Assembly (NCBI GenBank): GCA_001899085.1
Contig: MKVB01000006.1
Span: forward strand, 691,867 to 755,866
DNA length: 64,000 nucleotides
Origin: Devosia sp. 66-14
Lineage (GTDB): Bacteria > Pseudomonadota > Alphaproteobacteria > Rhizobiales > Devosiaceae
Direction of reading: 5' to 3'
The stretch's first letter is position 1, and each line of letters opens with the position of its first letter. Positions 8,013 through 15,314 of the stretch are shown in pieces. Both the position numbers and the translations under genes were made by a program. A model generated the notes under the pieces. It was not told the origin of the DNA, ran no database searches, and saw only the letters and a list, made by a program, of their open reading frames with translations.

Positions 8013-8038
8013 GGTGTCGTCCTCTGGATGGATACCGG

Positions 8039-8179
8039 TCATCGGCTCATGAACAGGGCCATGAGCTCGAGGCCGGTGATGTTGCCGAGCAGCGGCAGGC
8101 TATCCTTTTGCCGGTCGCGAGGCGGGAGATCGGGGAGTGGTTTCCGGCGGCTGTCGCCGGAGCGCTTGAACAAAAACAT
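8039..8179 (-). CDS. 46-residue protein, paralogue of the 44-residue gene
   Basis: ATG at 8179. The peptide starts MFLFKRSGDSRRK, has a charged Pro-rich middle (PPRDRQKDSLP) and ends GLELMALFMSR. The C-terminal helix LELMAL is shared with the neighbouring 44-residue protein. AAGGAG is separated from the ATG by a 21-base hairpin plus 8 bases (8188-8208), an arrangement repeated in the next two genes upstream. Function unknown. Confidence 0.55.
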   Translation of the reverse strand: MFLFKRSGDSRRKPLPDLPPRDRQKDSLPLLGNITGLELMALFMSR

Positions 8180-8187
8180 GTACGTGT

Positions 8188-8208
8188 CCGGACGCGGAAT
8201 CGCGCCGG
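8188..8208 (-). promoter_or_regulatory. hairpin between Shine-Dalgarno and start of the 46-residue gene
   Basis: On the coding strand CCGG-CGCG-ATTC-CGCG-T-CCGG forms eight pairs with one bulge. AAGGAG (8209-8214) abuts its 5' side and eight bases separate its 3' side from ATG 8179. When folded, the Shine-Dalgarno to start spacing is 8 bases; unfolded it is 29. Confidence 0.55.
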
Positions 8209-8288
8209 CTCCTTGATCGGTGAAACCGTGAGTGGGGGCGCCGGGCCGACCGAAGGCAAAGCCCTCGCCGGGACCGACGCCCTCCCGC

Positions 8289-8513
8289 CTACATCCGGAA
8301 ATCGGGCGGCAGCCCGATGTCCTTGAGCAGGTGTGGCGACAACGGGGCAGCGCTTCCCCGGCGATAAGGCCGGAGCACGCGACGCAGCATCGCATCGGCG
8401 CGACGCCGGGCGATGAACAGTCGGATACGACCGATGAGGCCGATCTGTCCGACGTCGAACTCGGGGGAATTGAGGACGCGCGACGTGGCGCGGTCCCGTA
8501 CGATGAGAACCAT
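8289..8513 (-). CDS. DUF1127-like small protein, 74 aa
   Basis: ATG at 8513. The C-terminal half reads RRRADAMLRRVLRPYRRG then LSPHLLKDIGLPPDF, the Arg-rich helix and L-x-D-I-G-L block of DUF1127 proteins. DUF1127 proteins in alphaproteobacteria are small, basic and linked to RNA turnover or phosphate and carbon adaptation. The N-terminal 25 residues are unlike the family. Its ribosome binding site AGAGGA lies 25 bases upstream and is separated by a hairpin. Confidence 0.7.
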   Translation of the reverse strand: MVLIVRDRATSRVLNSPEFDVGQIGLIGRIRLFIARRRADAMLRRVLRPYRRGSAAPLSPHLLKDIGLPPDFRM

Positions 8514-8521
8514 CTCAATTG

Positions 8522-8538
8522 CCGGGCGCGAAGCCCGG
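8522..8538 (-). promoter_or_regulatory. hairpin between Shine-Dalgarno and start of the 74-aa DUF1127-like gene
   Basis: CCGGGC (8522-8527) pairs perfectly with GCCCGG (8533-8538) around five bases. AGAGGA is the reverse complement of 8539-8544 and abuts the stem; the bases 8514-8521 separate the stem from ATG 8513, so the folded spacing is 8. Confidence 0.6.
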
Positions 8539-8560
8539 TCCTCTGATGCAAAGCAGAGGG
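8539..8560 (-). promoter_or_regulatory. alternative stem that would sequester the Shine-Dalgarno
   Basis: The coding-strand CAGAGGA can pair with an upstream TCCCTCTG (8554-8560 side) around eight bases. This stem would hide the ribosome binding site and would compete with translation from ATG 8513. Together with the neighbouring 8522-8538 stem it could form an on/off leader. Confidence 0.4.
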
Positions 8561-8571
8561 ACAGCGGTGGC

Positions 8572-8600
8572 TGCTGCGCCCCGCGAACGAGGGCGCAGCA
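8572..8600 (-). terminator. terminator-like hairpin after the 80-aa DUF1127-like gene
   Basis: TGCTGCGCCC and GGGCGCAGCA form a perfect 10-base-pair stem with a 9-base loop, a few bases after the stop of the gene at 8607-8849. There is no T-run. It may end that transcript or mark an RNA processing point. Confidence 0.45.
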
Positions 8601-8606
8601 AGCGCC

Positions 8607-8849
8607 TTACCGATAGTCCCAGTGGCTTGTCGGCTCCATCACCTCGGGCATCAGCCCGAGATCGCGACGGAGATGCGGCGGCACAGGTGGCGATCCGCGA
8701 GACTTGTAGCGTCTCGCCGCGCGCGCCAGCTGGGCGTTGGCAAGCATCGTGACAGCGGCTGAAACCAGCGCGCCGGCGACGCCAACATGGGTGTGCGCAG
8801 GTGCGCGGTTCAAACGTGCCGGGGCACGGGTTTCGAGTTCGAGAGTCAT
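8607..8849 (-). CDS. DUF1127-like small protein, 80 aa
   Basis: I choose the ATG at 8849; an in-frame TTG at 8867 lies inside the leader hairpin. A short hydrophobic stretch (HVGVAGALVSAAVTML, about 20-35) precedes an Arg-rich helix (RAARRYKSRG) and the VPPHLRRDLGL block, ending near HWDYR, a tail common in rhizobial DUF1127 proteins. It is related to the 74-residue protein downstream. AGAGGA, a hairpin and eight bases precede the start. Confidence 0.68.
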   Translation of the reverse strand: MTLELETRAPARLNRAPAHTHVGVAGALVSAAVTMLANAQLARAARRYKSRGSPPVPPHLRRDLGLMPEVMEPTSHWDYR

Positions 8850-8857
8850 GATCTCAT

Positions 8858-8877
8858 CCGGGCGCAATGCGGCCCGG
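8858..8877 (-). promoter_or_regulatory. hairpin between Shine-Dalgarno and start of the 80-aa gene
   Basis: CCGGGC (8858-8863) pairs with GCCCGG (8872-8877); GC/GC inside may extend it. AGAGGA (complement of 8878-8883) abuts the stem, and eight bases (8850-8857) lead to ATG 8849. Sequence and geometry match the leader at 8514-8544. Confidence 0.6.
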
Positions 8878-9014
8878 TCCTCTGGTTGAGAGACAATGGT
8901 GGTGGCGACGGAATCCGGACGCGCGAAGACGCCGAATGGCGATACCGGTGGCTGGAGTTCAGTCGAGGCTAGAAAAGGCTGGGACAGAAGACCCCGGGGA
9001 GGGGTCGGCGCGGG

Positions 9015-9077
9015 TTAGGCGCGATTGAGGCCAGCTTGGGTAACGCCAGGACCGGAAACGAACATCGAATGAATCAT
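9015..9077 (-). CDS. 20-residue open frame with a perfect Shine-Dalgarno
   Basis: ATG at 9077 follows AAGGAGG with a 6-base spacer, the strongest ribosome binding site in this region. The frame stops at 9015. The peptide starts MIHSMFVSGPG. It could be a real micropeptide, a leader peptide for the small genes downstream, or a remnant. Between 9078 and the hisS start at 9275 I see no further gene. Confidence 0.4.
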   Translation of the reverse strand: MIHSMFVSGPGVTQAGLNRA

Positions 9078-9274
9078 GCGTCGCCTCCTTCTGTGGTTGG
9101 CGTTGAACGAAGGGGCTGATACGCCGACTCGAAACCGAAGCCAACCCCCGATGCGGCAGCCTGACGCACCACGGATGTTACTGTTGCCGCAAAGACACAG
9201 GTGCTTTCCTTGAGTCGAAGGGGGCTTTCCGTTAGGAACCAGCCTCAGATTCCGGGCTCTGACCAGCAGACACC

Positions 9275-10735
9275 ATGACCGACAAGAAGAAGCTCATCGC
9301 GCCGCGGCTGCCGCGCGGCTTCGAGGACCGTTTGCCCGCCGATATTTCGGCGGTGAACGCGATGACGGCGAAGATCCGCGCGGTCTACGAGCGCTACGGA
9401 TTCGACCCGGTGGAGACGCCGCTGCTCGAATACACCGACACGCTCGGCAAATTCCTGCCCGACACCGACCGGCCGAATGCCGGCGTGTTCTCGCTGCAGG
9501 ACGATGACGAACAGTGGATGAGCCTCCGCTACGACCTGACGGCGCCGCTGGCCCGGCATTTCGCCGAGCACTTCCAGGATCTGGCCAAGCCCTATCGCAG
9601 CTACCGGGCCGGCTATGTGTTCCGCAATGAAAAGCCGGGCCCCGGGCGGTTCCGCCAGTTCATGCAGTTCGACGCCGACACGGTCGGCGCGGCAGGGCCG
9701 GAAGCCGATGCCGAGATGTGCATGATGATGGCCGACACCATGGATGCGCTGGGCCTCGCCGGCAAATACGTGGTGAAGGTGAACAACCGCAAGGTGCTCG
9801 ACGGCGTGCTGGCATCGGCCGGTGTTACCGACGATGGGCAGAAGCTTGCCGTGCTGCGTGCCATCGACAAGCTCGACAAGTTCGGCACCGATGGCGTGGC
9901 GCTCCTGCTCGGCGCCGGCCGCAAGGACGAGAGTGGCGACTTCACCAAGGGCGCGGAGCTCAGCGACGAACAGCGCGCCACGGTGTTGAACTACGTGCGG
10001 GGCGAAGCGCCTGAGCACAACGAGGGGATCGTCGAACTCAACGCCATGCAGGCGCTGTTCGATGCGGCCGGCTATGGCGCAGACAAGATCAAGATCGATC
10101 CGGCAGTGGTCCGCGGGCTCGAGTACTATACCGGACCGGTGTTCGAGATCGAACTGACCTTCAAGGTGCAGAACGAGAAGGGACAGGACGTGGTGTTCGG
10201 CGCCGTCGGCGGCGGCGGACGCTATGACGGGCTGGTGAGCAGGTTCCGCTCGGAGCCGGTACCGGCAACCGGGTTCTCGATCGGCGTGTCGCGGCTCGCG
10301 CACGCGCTGCGACTGACGGGCAATCTGGGAGCCGAGGAGCCCTTGGGGCCAGTGGTGGTGCTGGTGCTCGATAAGGATCAGACGGCACGCTACCAGGCGA
10401 TCACCTCGCGGCTGCGCCGGGCCGGCATCCGGGCCGAGATGTTCATGGGCAACACCAAGAACTTCGGCAAGCAGGTGGCCTATGCCGACAAGCGCAACGC
10501 CCCGGCGGTGATCATCGAAGGCACGCAGGAGCGCGAGCTCGGCAAGGTGCAGATCAAGGACCTGATCGCCGGCAAGGAGGCCGCCAAGGCGATCGCCGAC
10601 AATGCCGAGTACAAGGCCGCACGCCCCGGCCAGTTCGAGTGCGACGGCGACCTCGACGCGATCGTCGCGGCCATTTCCGAGCTGCCGGCGGTGGCCGCCT
10701 ACCTCGGCGCGAAATATCCGGACGCCGACAAGTGA
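9275..10735 (+). CDS. hisS: histidyl-tRNA synthetase
   Basis: 486 residues; charges tRNA-His with histidine. Class II motifs are visible: motif 2 around [20 protein letters not shown], the histidine loop [13 protein letters not shown] and the [10 protein letters not shown] block, then an anticodon-binding domain in the last 110 residues. It is longer than the E. coli enzyme (424) and has inserted segments typical of the alphaproteobacterial branch, which reads tRNA-His by U72/A73; the tRNA at 2128 has exactly those bases. No strong ribosome binding site precedes the ATG. Its stop overlaps the hisZ start. Confidence 0.97.
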   Translation: MTDKKKLIAPRLPRGFEDRLPADISAVNAMTAKIRAVYERYGFDPVETPLLEYTDTLGKFLPDTDRPNAGVFSLQDDDEQWMSLRYDLTAPLARHFAEHFQDLAKPYRSYRAGYVFRNEKPGPGRFRQFMQFDADTVGAAGPEADAEMCMMMADTMDALGLAGKYVVKVNNRKVLDGVLASAGVTDDGQKLAVLRAIDKLDKFGTDGVALLLGAGRKDESGDFTKGAELSDEQRATVLNYVRGEAPEHNEGIVELNAMQALFDAAGYGADKIKIDPAVVRGLEYYTGPVFEIELTFKVQNEKGQDVVFGAVGGGGRYDGLVSRFRSEPVPATGFSIGVSRLAHALRLTGNLGAEEPLGPVVVLVLDKDQTARYQAITSRLRRAGIRAEMFMGNTKNFGKQVAYADKRNAPAVIIEGTQERELGKVQIKDLIAGKEAAKAIADNAEYKAARPGQFECDGDLDAIVAAISELPAVAAYLGAKYPDADK

Positions 10736-11817
10736 AGACAGCATCCGAACGATATGCCGCGCTGGTGCGGCTGGTCGAGTCGCGCACCGTGACGCGCGCC
10801 ACGCCGGCGCTGCTGCTGCCGGCCGGGCCGTATTTCGACCTCGCCGGCGAAGAGTTCGGGCGCAACCTGCTGCTGACCACCACCAATAACGGGCTCGAGT
10901 ACTGCCTTCGGCCGGATTTCACGCTGCCGATCGCCCAGCAATATCTGGAAGACGGGTTGATCGGCGCGCCTGCCGCCTTCACCTATCTCGGACCGATCTT
11001 CCGGCAGCAGAACTCGACGCCGGTGGAGTTCGAGCAGGCCGGGCTGGAACTCCTGGGCCAGGCCGACGCCGACAACGCACTCGACCAGGTGCTGACCTTC
11101 GCGCGCTGGGCGCTCGCCATCTACGACATCACCGCGCCCAGCGTACGACTGGGTGGGGTCGGGCTGTTCGAGGCGTTTCTGGAAGCAGCTGAGATCCCGG
11201 TGGCATGGCGAAGCCGCATCCGCCACCGCTTCGGCCATCCCGAGGCGCTGGAGCGGCTGATGGAGCGGCTCAGCAACCCCGAGCAGAAGGTCGACGCCCC
11301 TGCCCCGGACAGCCGGGACACGGTGATCGAGATCGTCACCGATGCGATGCTGTCGGGCGGGCTGAGCCTGATCGGCAGCCGCACGCCGGAAGAGATCGCC
11401 GACCGCTACCTCGAAAAGCAGGCGCTGGAATCGGCGCCGATCCCGCCCGAGACGGTAGCGTTGCTGCAGAACTACCTGTCGGTGGCCGAGAGCACCGATA
11501 CGGCGTTCGAGCGCATCTCGGAGATGTGCAAGGAAGCCGGGTTCGATTTCGACGAGCCGCTCTACCAGGTGCGCAACCACGCCGCGGCGCTGGCGGCACT
11601 GTCGCCCAATGCCGACGTGATCTTCGATGCGAGCTTCTCGCCGCGGCTCGACTACTATACCGGCATCGTCTTCGAGATGACCGGGTCGGACGGTGAAGTG
11701 CTGGCTTCGGGCGGCGAGTATGACCGCATGCTGGAGCGCCTGGGCGCAGGCGAGCCGGTAAAGGCATCGGGCTGCGCGTTGTGGGTCGACCGGCTCGAAA
11801 GGGAGGCCGAACAATGA
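10732..11817 (+). CDS. hisZ: ATP phosphoribosyltransferase regulatory subunit
   Basis: 361 residues from a GTG at 10732 that overlaps the hisS stop (GTGA). HisZ is a HisRS-like protein without aminoacylation activity that combines with short-form HisG to carry out and regulate the first step of histidine synthesis. The HisRS fold shows in [42 protein letters not shown] and [12 protein letters not shown], while the anticodon-binding domain is absent. Its stop overlaps the hisG start by ATGA. Confidence 0.95.
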   Translation: MKTASERYAALVRLVESRTVTRATPALLLPAGPYFDLAGEEFGRNLLLTTTNNGLEYCLRPDFTLPIAQQYLEDGLIGAPAAFTYLGPIFRQQNSTPVEFEQAGLELLGQADADNALDQVLTFARWALAIYDITAPSVRLGGVGLFEAFLEAAEIPVAWRSRIRHRFGHPEALERLMERLSNPEQKVDAPAPDSRDTVIEIVTDAMLSGGLSLIGSRTPEEIADRYLEKQALESAPIPPETVALLQNYLSVAESTDTAFERISEMCKEAGFDFDEPLYQVRNHAAALAALSPNADVIFDASFSPRLDYYTGIVFEMTGSDGEVLASGGEYDRMLERLGAGEPVKASGCALWVDRLEREAEQ

Positions 11818-12548
11818 GCACCTTGCCCGGCGGCCTGACGCTCGCCATTCCCAGCAAGGGCCGGCTCGAAGAGCTGACCCGCAAGGCCTTTTCGACGGCA
11901 CGGATGAACATCGCCCGCCCTGGCGGGGCGCGCTCCTATGTCGGCTCGATCAAGAACCAGCCGCAGGTGACGGTACGGTTCTACCCGGCGGCCGAGATTG
12001 CCCGCGAGCTGATCCTCGGCGGCGTCGATATCGGGGTCACCGGTTCGGACCTGATCCACGAGGCCTCCGAGAACGGCGAAGAAAACGTGCTGTTCGTGCG
12101 TGGGCTCGGCTTCGGCGAGGCCAATGTGGTGGTCGCGATCCCGGACAGCTGGATCGACGTGCAGCAGATGACCGACCTCGCCGACGTGGCGTCGGATTTC
12201 CGTTCCCGGCACGGGCGCTGGCTGCGCGTCGCGACCAAGTATGTGAACCTGACGCGGCGGCACTTTGCCAAGTACGGTATCGCCGAATATCGCATCGTCG
12301 AGAGCGCCGGAGCGACCGAATCGGCGCCGGCCGCCGGCTCGGCCGACCTGATCGTCGACATCACCTCGACCGGCTCCACCCTCGCCGCCAACCAGCTGCG
12401 GGTGCTGGAGGACGGGCTGATCATGAAGTCGGAGGCGAACCTGATCGTGTCGCGCACCGCCGACTGGACGCCGCTCCGCAAGGCGCAGCTCGAGGCGCTG
12501 CTGTCGATCATGGGCGGGGTGCCGCCGGGGATCTCCACCCTGCTGTGA
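11814..12548 (+). CDS. hisG: ATP phosphoribosyltransferase, short form
   Basis: 244 residues from ATG 11814. It joins ATP and PRPP to form phosphoribosyl-ATP, the committed step of histidine biosynthesis. LAIPSKGRLEE is the N-terminal signature, DIGVTGSDLIHE the substrate loop and VDITSTGSTLAANQL the PRPP-binding region. The C-terminal regulatory domain of long HisG is missing, which fits the adjacent hisZ. The other his genes are not in the window. Confidence 0.96.
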   Translation: MSTLPGGLTLAIPSKGRLEELTRKAFSTARMNIARPGGARSYVGSIKNQPQVTVRFYPAAEIARELILGGVDIGVTGSDLIHEASENGEENVLFVRGLGFGEANVVVAIPDSWIDVQQMTDLADVASDFRSRHGRWLRVATKYVNLTRRHFAKYGIAEYRIVESAGATESAPAAGSADLIVDITSTGSTLAANQLRVLEDGLIMKSEANLIVSRTADWTPLRKAQLEALLSIMGGVPPGISTLL

Positions 12549-13297
12549 GCTTCGACCTGACGATCCTCGTCGCTTTGGGCTTTGTGGGGCTGCTCGCGGG
12601 GTTCGTCGATGCCATTGCCGGCGGCGGCGGGCTGATCGCGCTGCCGGTGCTGCTGTCCGTCGGCATTCCGCCGGTCACCGCGTTCGGCACCAACAAGCTG
12701 CAATCGGTGGTGGGAACGGCGATCGCCGCCTTCACCTACTGGCGCAAGGGCTTCGTGTCGCTGCAGCTCCTGGCACTTGCCATCCCACTGACCTTTATCG
12801 GCTCGTTCCTCGGGGCGCTGGCGGTCAAATCGATCGATACCACGGTGCTGCAATATGCGGTGCCGGTGGCGCTGATCGCTGTGGCGGTCTACTTCGCCTT
12901 CGCGCCCAAGCTCACCGACGAAGACAGCCAGGCCCGGCTCAGCACGGTGATCTTCGTGCCGGTGATGGGCTTTGCCATCGGGTTCTATGACGGCATTCTC
13001 GGGCCCGGGACCGGCTCGTTCCTCACCCTGGGCTTCGTCACCTTGTTCGGACTGGGTGTGACGCGCGCAGCCGGCCACACCAAGGTGCTGAACCTCACCT
13101 CGAACATCGGCGCGCTGGCCCTGTTCATCCCCTCGGGCAATGTGGTGCTGCCGGTAGCGATAGCGATGATCATCGGCCAGATCGTCGGTGGCTATCTGGG
13201 GGCGCTCACCGGCATCCGCTTCGGCGCCAGGCTGATCCGGCCGCTGGTGGTGCTGGTGTCGATCGCGCTGGCGATAAAGCTGCTGCTGTTTCCATAG
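12545..13297 (+). CDS. TSUP family (TauE/SafE) membrane transporter
   Basis: 250 residues, about eight membrane helices. GLLAGFVDAIAGGGGLIALPVLL and TNKLQSVVGT are the first TauE/SafE repeat; GFYDGILGPGTGSF and the TKVLNLTSN segment are the second. Members export or import sulfonates, sulfite or other organic anions; substrate unknown. The GTG start overlaps the hisG stop, so it is cotranscribed with the histidine genes, though I know of no functional link. Confidence 0.93.
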   Translation: MSFDLTILVALGFVGLLAGFVDAIAGGGGLIALPVLLSVGIPPVTAFGTNKLQSVVGTAIAAFTYWRKGFVSLQLLALAIPLTFIGSFLGALAVKSIDTTVLQYAVPVALIAVAVYFAFAPKLTDEDSQARLSTVIFVPVMGFAIGFYDGILGPGTGSFLTLGFVTLFGLGVTRAAGHTKVLNLTSNIGALALFIPSGNVVLPVAIAMIIGQIVGGYLGALTGIRFGARLIRPLVVLVSIALAIKLLLFP

Positions 13298-13400
13298 CAT
13301 CGCGGGCCCTCCATCTCGAGGGGGCGCCGATCGAGGATCGCGGCCGGTCTTTGCGTGAGCATTCGCGATTGAGCCGCGTCGGCATCGCCACCCACCGGCT

Positions 13401-13478
13401 GTCATCCCTGCGAAAGCAGGGACCCAACTATCGGCTGGTGCGGGCGGTGAAATGGGTCCCTGCTTTCGCAGGGATGAC
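13401..13478. repeat. long intergenic palindrome, GTCATCCCTGCG family
   Basis: Perfect 26-base arms (13401-13426 and 13453-13478) separated by 26 bases, starting GTCATCCCTGCGAAAGCAGG. The same element recurs at 16761 and, more divergent, at 22654. It carries no open frame. It lies between the ends of the TSUP gene and the convergent glycosyltransferase gene. Confidence 0.85.
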
Positions 13479-13512
13479 ACCGAGTGCGTTTCGGATCATT
13501 GGGAAAAACGAT

Positions 13513-14289
13513 CTACCGCCGAAATGTGAGTACCCGCCGCTCGAGCCGACCCTGCAATAGCGGCAGGACGAGACTCAGCGCATGCGCCAGCTGTCGCGGC
13601 ACGGCGCGCAGCTCGTTGAGCGCTCCGCGCAGGCCGCCGCGGCTCGACTGGCGCCTGCCGCGGATGTCGGAGGGCACGACAACCTGCTCCTGTTCGCAGA
13701 TCGCAGGTTCCAGAACATAGGGCGAGAGGCGCCCGAACAGGGCCGAGCGGCCTGGGTTGAACATCATCTGGTCGATCGGATCGTCGACCGCAGTGGTCGC
13801 GGCGAGCAACATGCGGGCGCCGGCGGCCGAGATGACATAGCCGGCAGTGCCCGCGCACTTGCCATAGAACCGACCGACGCGGCGGCCGTGCGCCGGCACC
13901 GTTTCGCGATCCATGAACATCGGACGCTTCCGGCCATAGCGCTCGAGCTTGACGACTGCGGCGCCGGGAGGAATCCAGCCGCTGTCGGCAAAGAAGGCGC
14001 CGCTGTCATCGGCGAGGATGGCATCGTCCTCGAGAACCACCGCGTAGGGCTCGCCGGTTTCGAGGAACGTTCGCCAGAACTTTCTGTGGCTCAGGGTGCA
14101 GGCGAGATCGCCCGTCGAAATGCGGCCATAGGCGCCGCTGCGCACCTCGATCTCGTTCAGGTTGGCGGTCGGCGATTGGGCATCGACGGCGTCGATGTAG
14201 TCGAACGTGAGGCCCAGCCGCTCCGCCTGTGCCTGCATGAAGGCCCGGCGATCGGGTCGGCGCGCCAGATTGATCACATAGACATGCAT
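13513..14289 (-). CDS. glycosyltransferase family 25
   Basis: 258 residues from ATG 14289, where MHVYVINLARRPDRR is the GT25 N terminus; the open frame continues upstream but unconvincingly. The nucleotide-sugar/metal motif is VVLEDDAIL, and LACTLSHRKFW is the conserved His-containing helix. GT25 enzymes add galactose or other sugars to lipopolysaccharide. No neighbouring LPS genes are visible, so the acceptor is unknown. The C terminus is Arg-rich. Confidence 0.88.
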   Translation of the reverse strand: MHVYVINLARRPDRRAFMQAQAERLGLTFDYIDAVDAQSPTANLNEIEVRSGAYGRISTGDLACTLSHRKFWRTFLETGEPYAVVLEDDAILADDSGAFFADSGWIPPGAAVVKLERYGRKRPMFMDRETVPAHGRRVGRFYGKCAGTAGYVISAAGARMLLAATTAVDDPIDQMMFNPGRSALFGRLSPYVLEPAICEQEQVVVPSDIRGRRQSSRGGLRGALNELRAVPRQLAHALSLVLPLLQGRLERRVLTFRR

Positions 14290-14464
14290 CGAGCACCGCA
14301 GGCTGGCCACGATTGGCGAGCAGTTTCTTGGCCAATGCCGGCCGCGATAGCAAGCACGGCGCGGCGACGGTTCAGGGTTTGTTGAGGACGCACGGAGAGT
14401 TGCGTCGGTCGTGGTCGCCAAAAATGCTATTATCCGGAACAACTTACATCAAACAGGTGAAATC

Positions 14465-15280
14465 ATGCGCGCACTTCTGAGCCTCGTTTCGGCCCTTTCG
14501 GGACTGCTGCTGCCGCTGCTCATCGCCGCTCCGGCGCAGGCCGCCAGCTTCGACTGCAGCAAGGCGACGGCGGCCGATGAGGTGGCGGTGTGCCGCGACG
14601 GCGTCACCTCGTCGCTCGACAGCGAGATGGGCGGGCTGTACTTCGCCTATGACAAGGTGCCGATGTTCATGGGCGCCAATGGCGCGAGGCATGACGACGC
14701 CGAGGCGTTCCTCGCGGCCCGCGGCAAGTGCGGCGCCGACATCACCTGCCTGCGCAAGGTCTATACCGACCGGATCGCGGCACTGAAGACCAGTATCGAA
14801 GCCTCGATGCAGCAGTTCTTCGCCCTGCAGAACGGCGAGCCTGCCGCCCCCGGCTTGCCGGCAGGCGTCGAAAAGGTGATCGCGGGCTATGCCGAGAGCT
14901 GCAAGCAACTGGGCGGCGCGCTGGTGGCGGGCGCCGACCGGCCGCTGACGATGAGCGCCGATCTCGATCGCGACGGCGTGGCCGACTATGTGCTCAACCC
15001 GCAAAACCTGCAGTGCAGCGCCGCGGCCACGGCGTTCTGCAGCAATGGCGGGTGTCAGATCGACATCGCGCTTTCAGGTGACGGCTTCGCCAAGCCGATC
15101 GAAGTGCTGGGCGGCGCACCGACCCTGACGCAGTCGGAGGCCGGGACCATCGCCAAGGTGTGGGTCGATGGCAGCAACTGCCCCAAGGCCGCCACCGATG
15201 ACGCCTGCTGGGCCACATATGAGTGGGCCGACGGCAAGCATACCGTGACCTATGCGGCGTCGCCGGCACCGGCGATGTGA
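14465..15280 (+). CDS. exported protein with LprI-like N-terminal region
   Basis: 271 residues. A clear signal peptide (MRALLSLVSALSGLLLPLLI, cleavage after AQAAS) is followed by FDCSKATAADEVAVCRD, a LDSEMGGLY helix and several Cys pairs, the pattern of the lysozyme-inhibitor LprI-type module. From about residue 140 comes a second region with an Asp-rich LDRDGVADYVLNP turn and Cys pairs (FCSNGGC, NCPK, DACW), perhaps a small beta domain. It is periplasmic or secreted; function unproven. Confidence 0.75.
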   Translation: MRALLSLVSALSGLLLPLLIAAPAQAASFDCSKATAADEVAVCRDGVTSSLDSEMGGLYFAYDKVPMFMGANGARHDDAEAFLAARGKCGADITCLRKVYTDRIAALKTSIEASMQQFFALQNGEPAAPGLPAGVEKVIAGYAESCKQLGGALVAGADRPLTMSADLDRDGVADYVLNPQNLQCSAAATAFCSNGGCQIDIALSGDGFAKPIEVLGGAPTLTQSEAGTIAKVWVDGSNCPKAATDDACWATYEWADGKHTVTYAASPAPAM

Positions 15281-15314
15281 CGCTGGGGGCGTCACTCCAT
15301 CAAGCAGCCGCCGA

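Noticed and set aside
7878-9077. Toxin-antitoxin module in the small-gene cluster
   Set aside because: Two members are DUF1127-like and the others are basic or membrane-poor peptides without toxin or antitoxin motifs; no paired overlapping genes.
9245-10744. Minus-strand frame of 499 codons over hisS
   Set aside because: hisS has every class II synthetase motif; the antisense peptide is a composition artefact.
10732-11817. A second histidyl-tRNA synthetase
   Set aside because: No anticodon-binding domain, and it is placed with short-form hisG, so it is hisZ.
13401-13478. CRISPR repeat or transcription terminator
   Set aside because: Only one pair of inverted arms with no direct-repeat array; arms are too long for a simple terminator and recur elsewhere as a repeat family.
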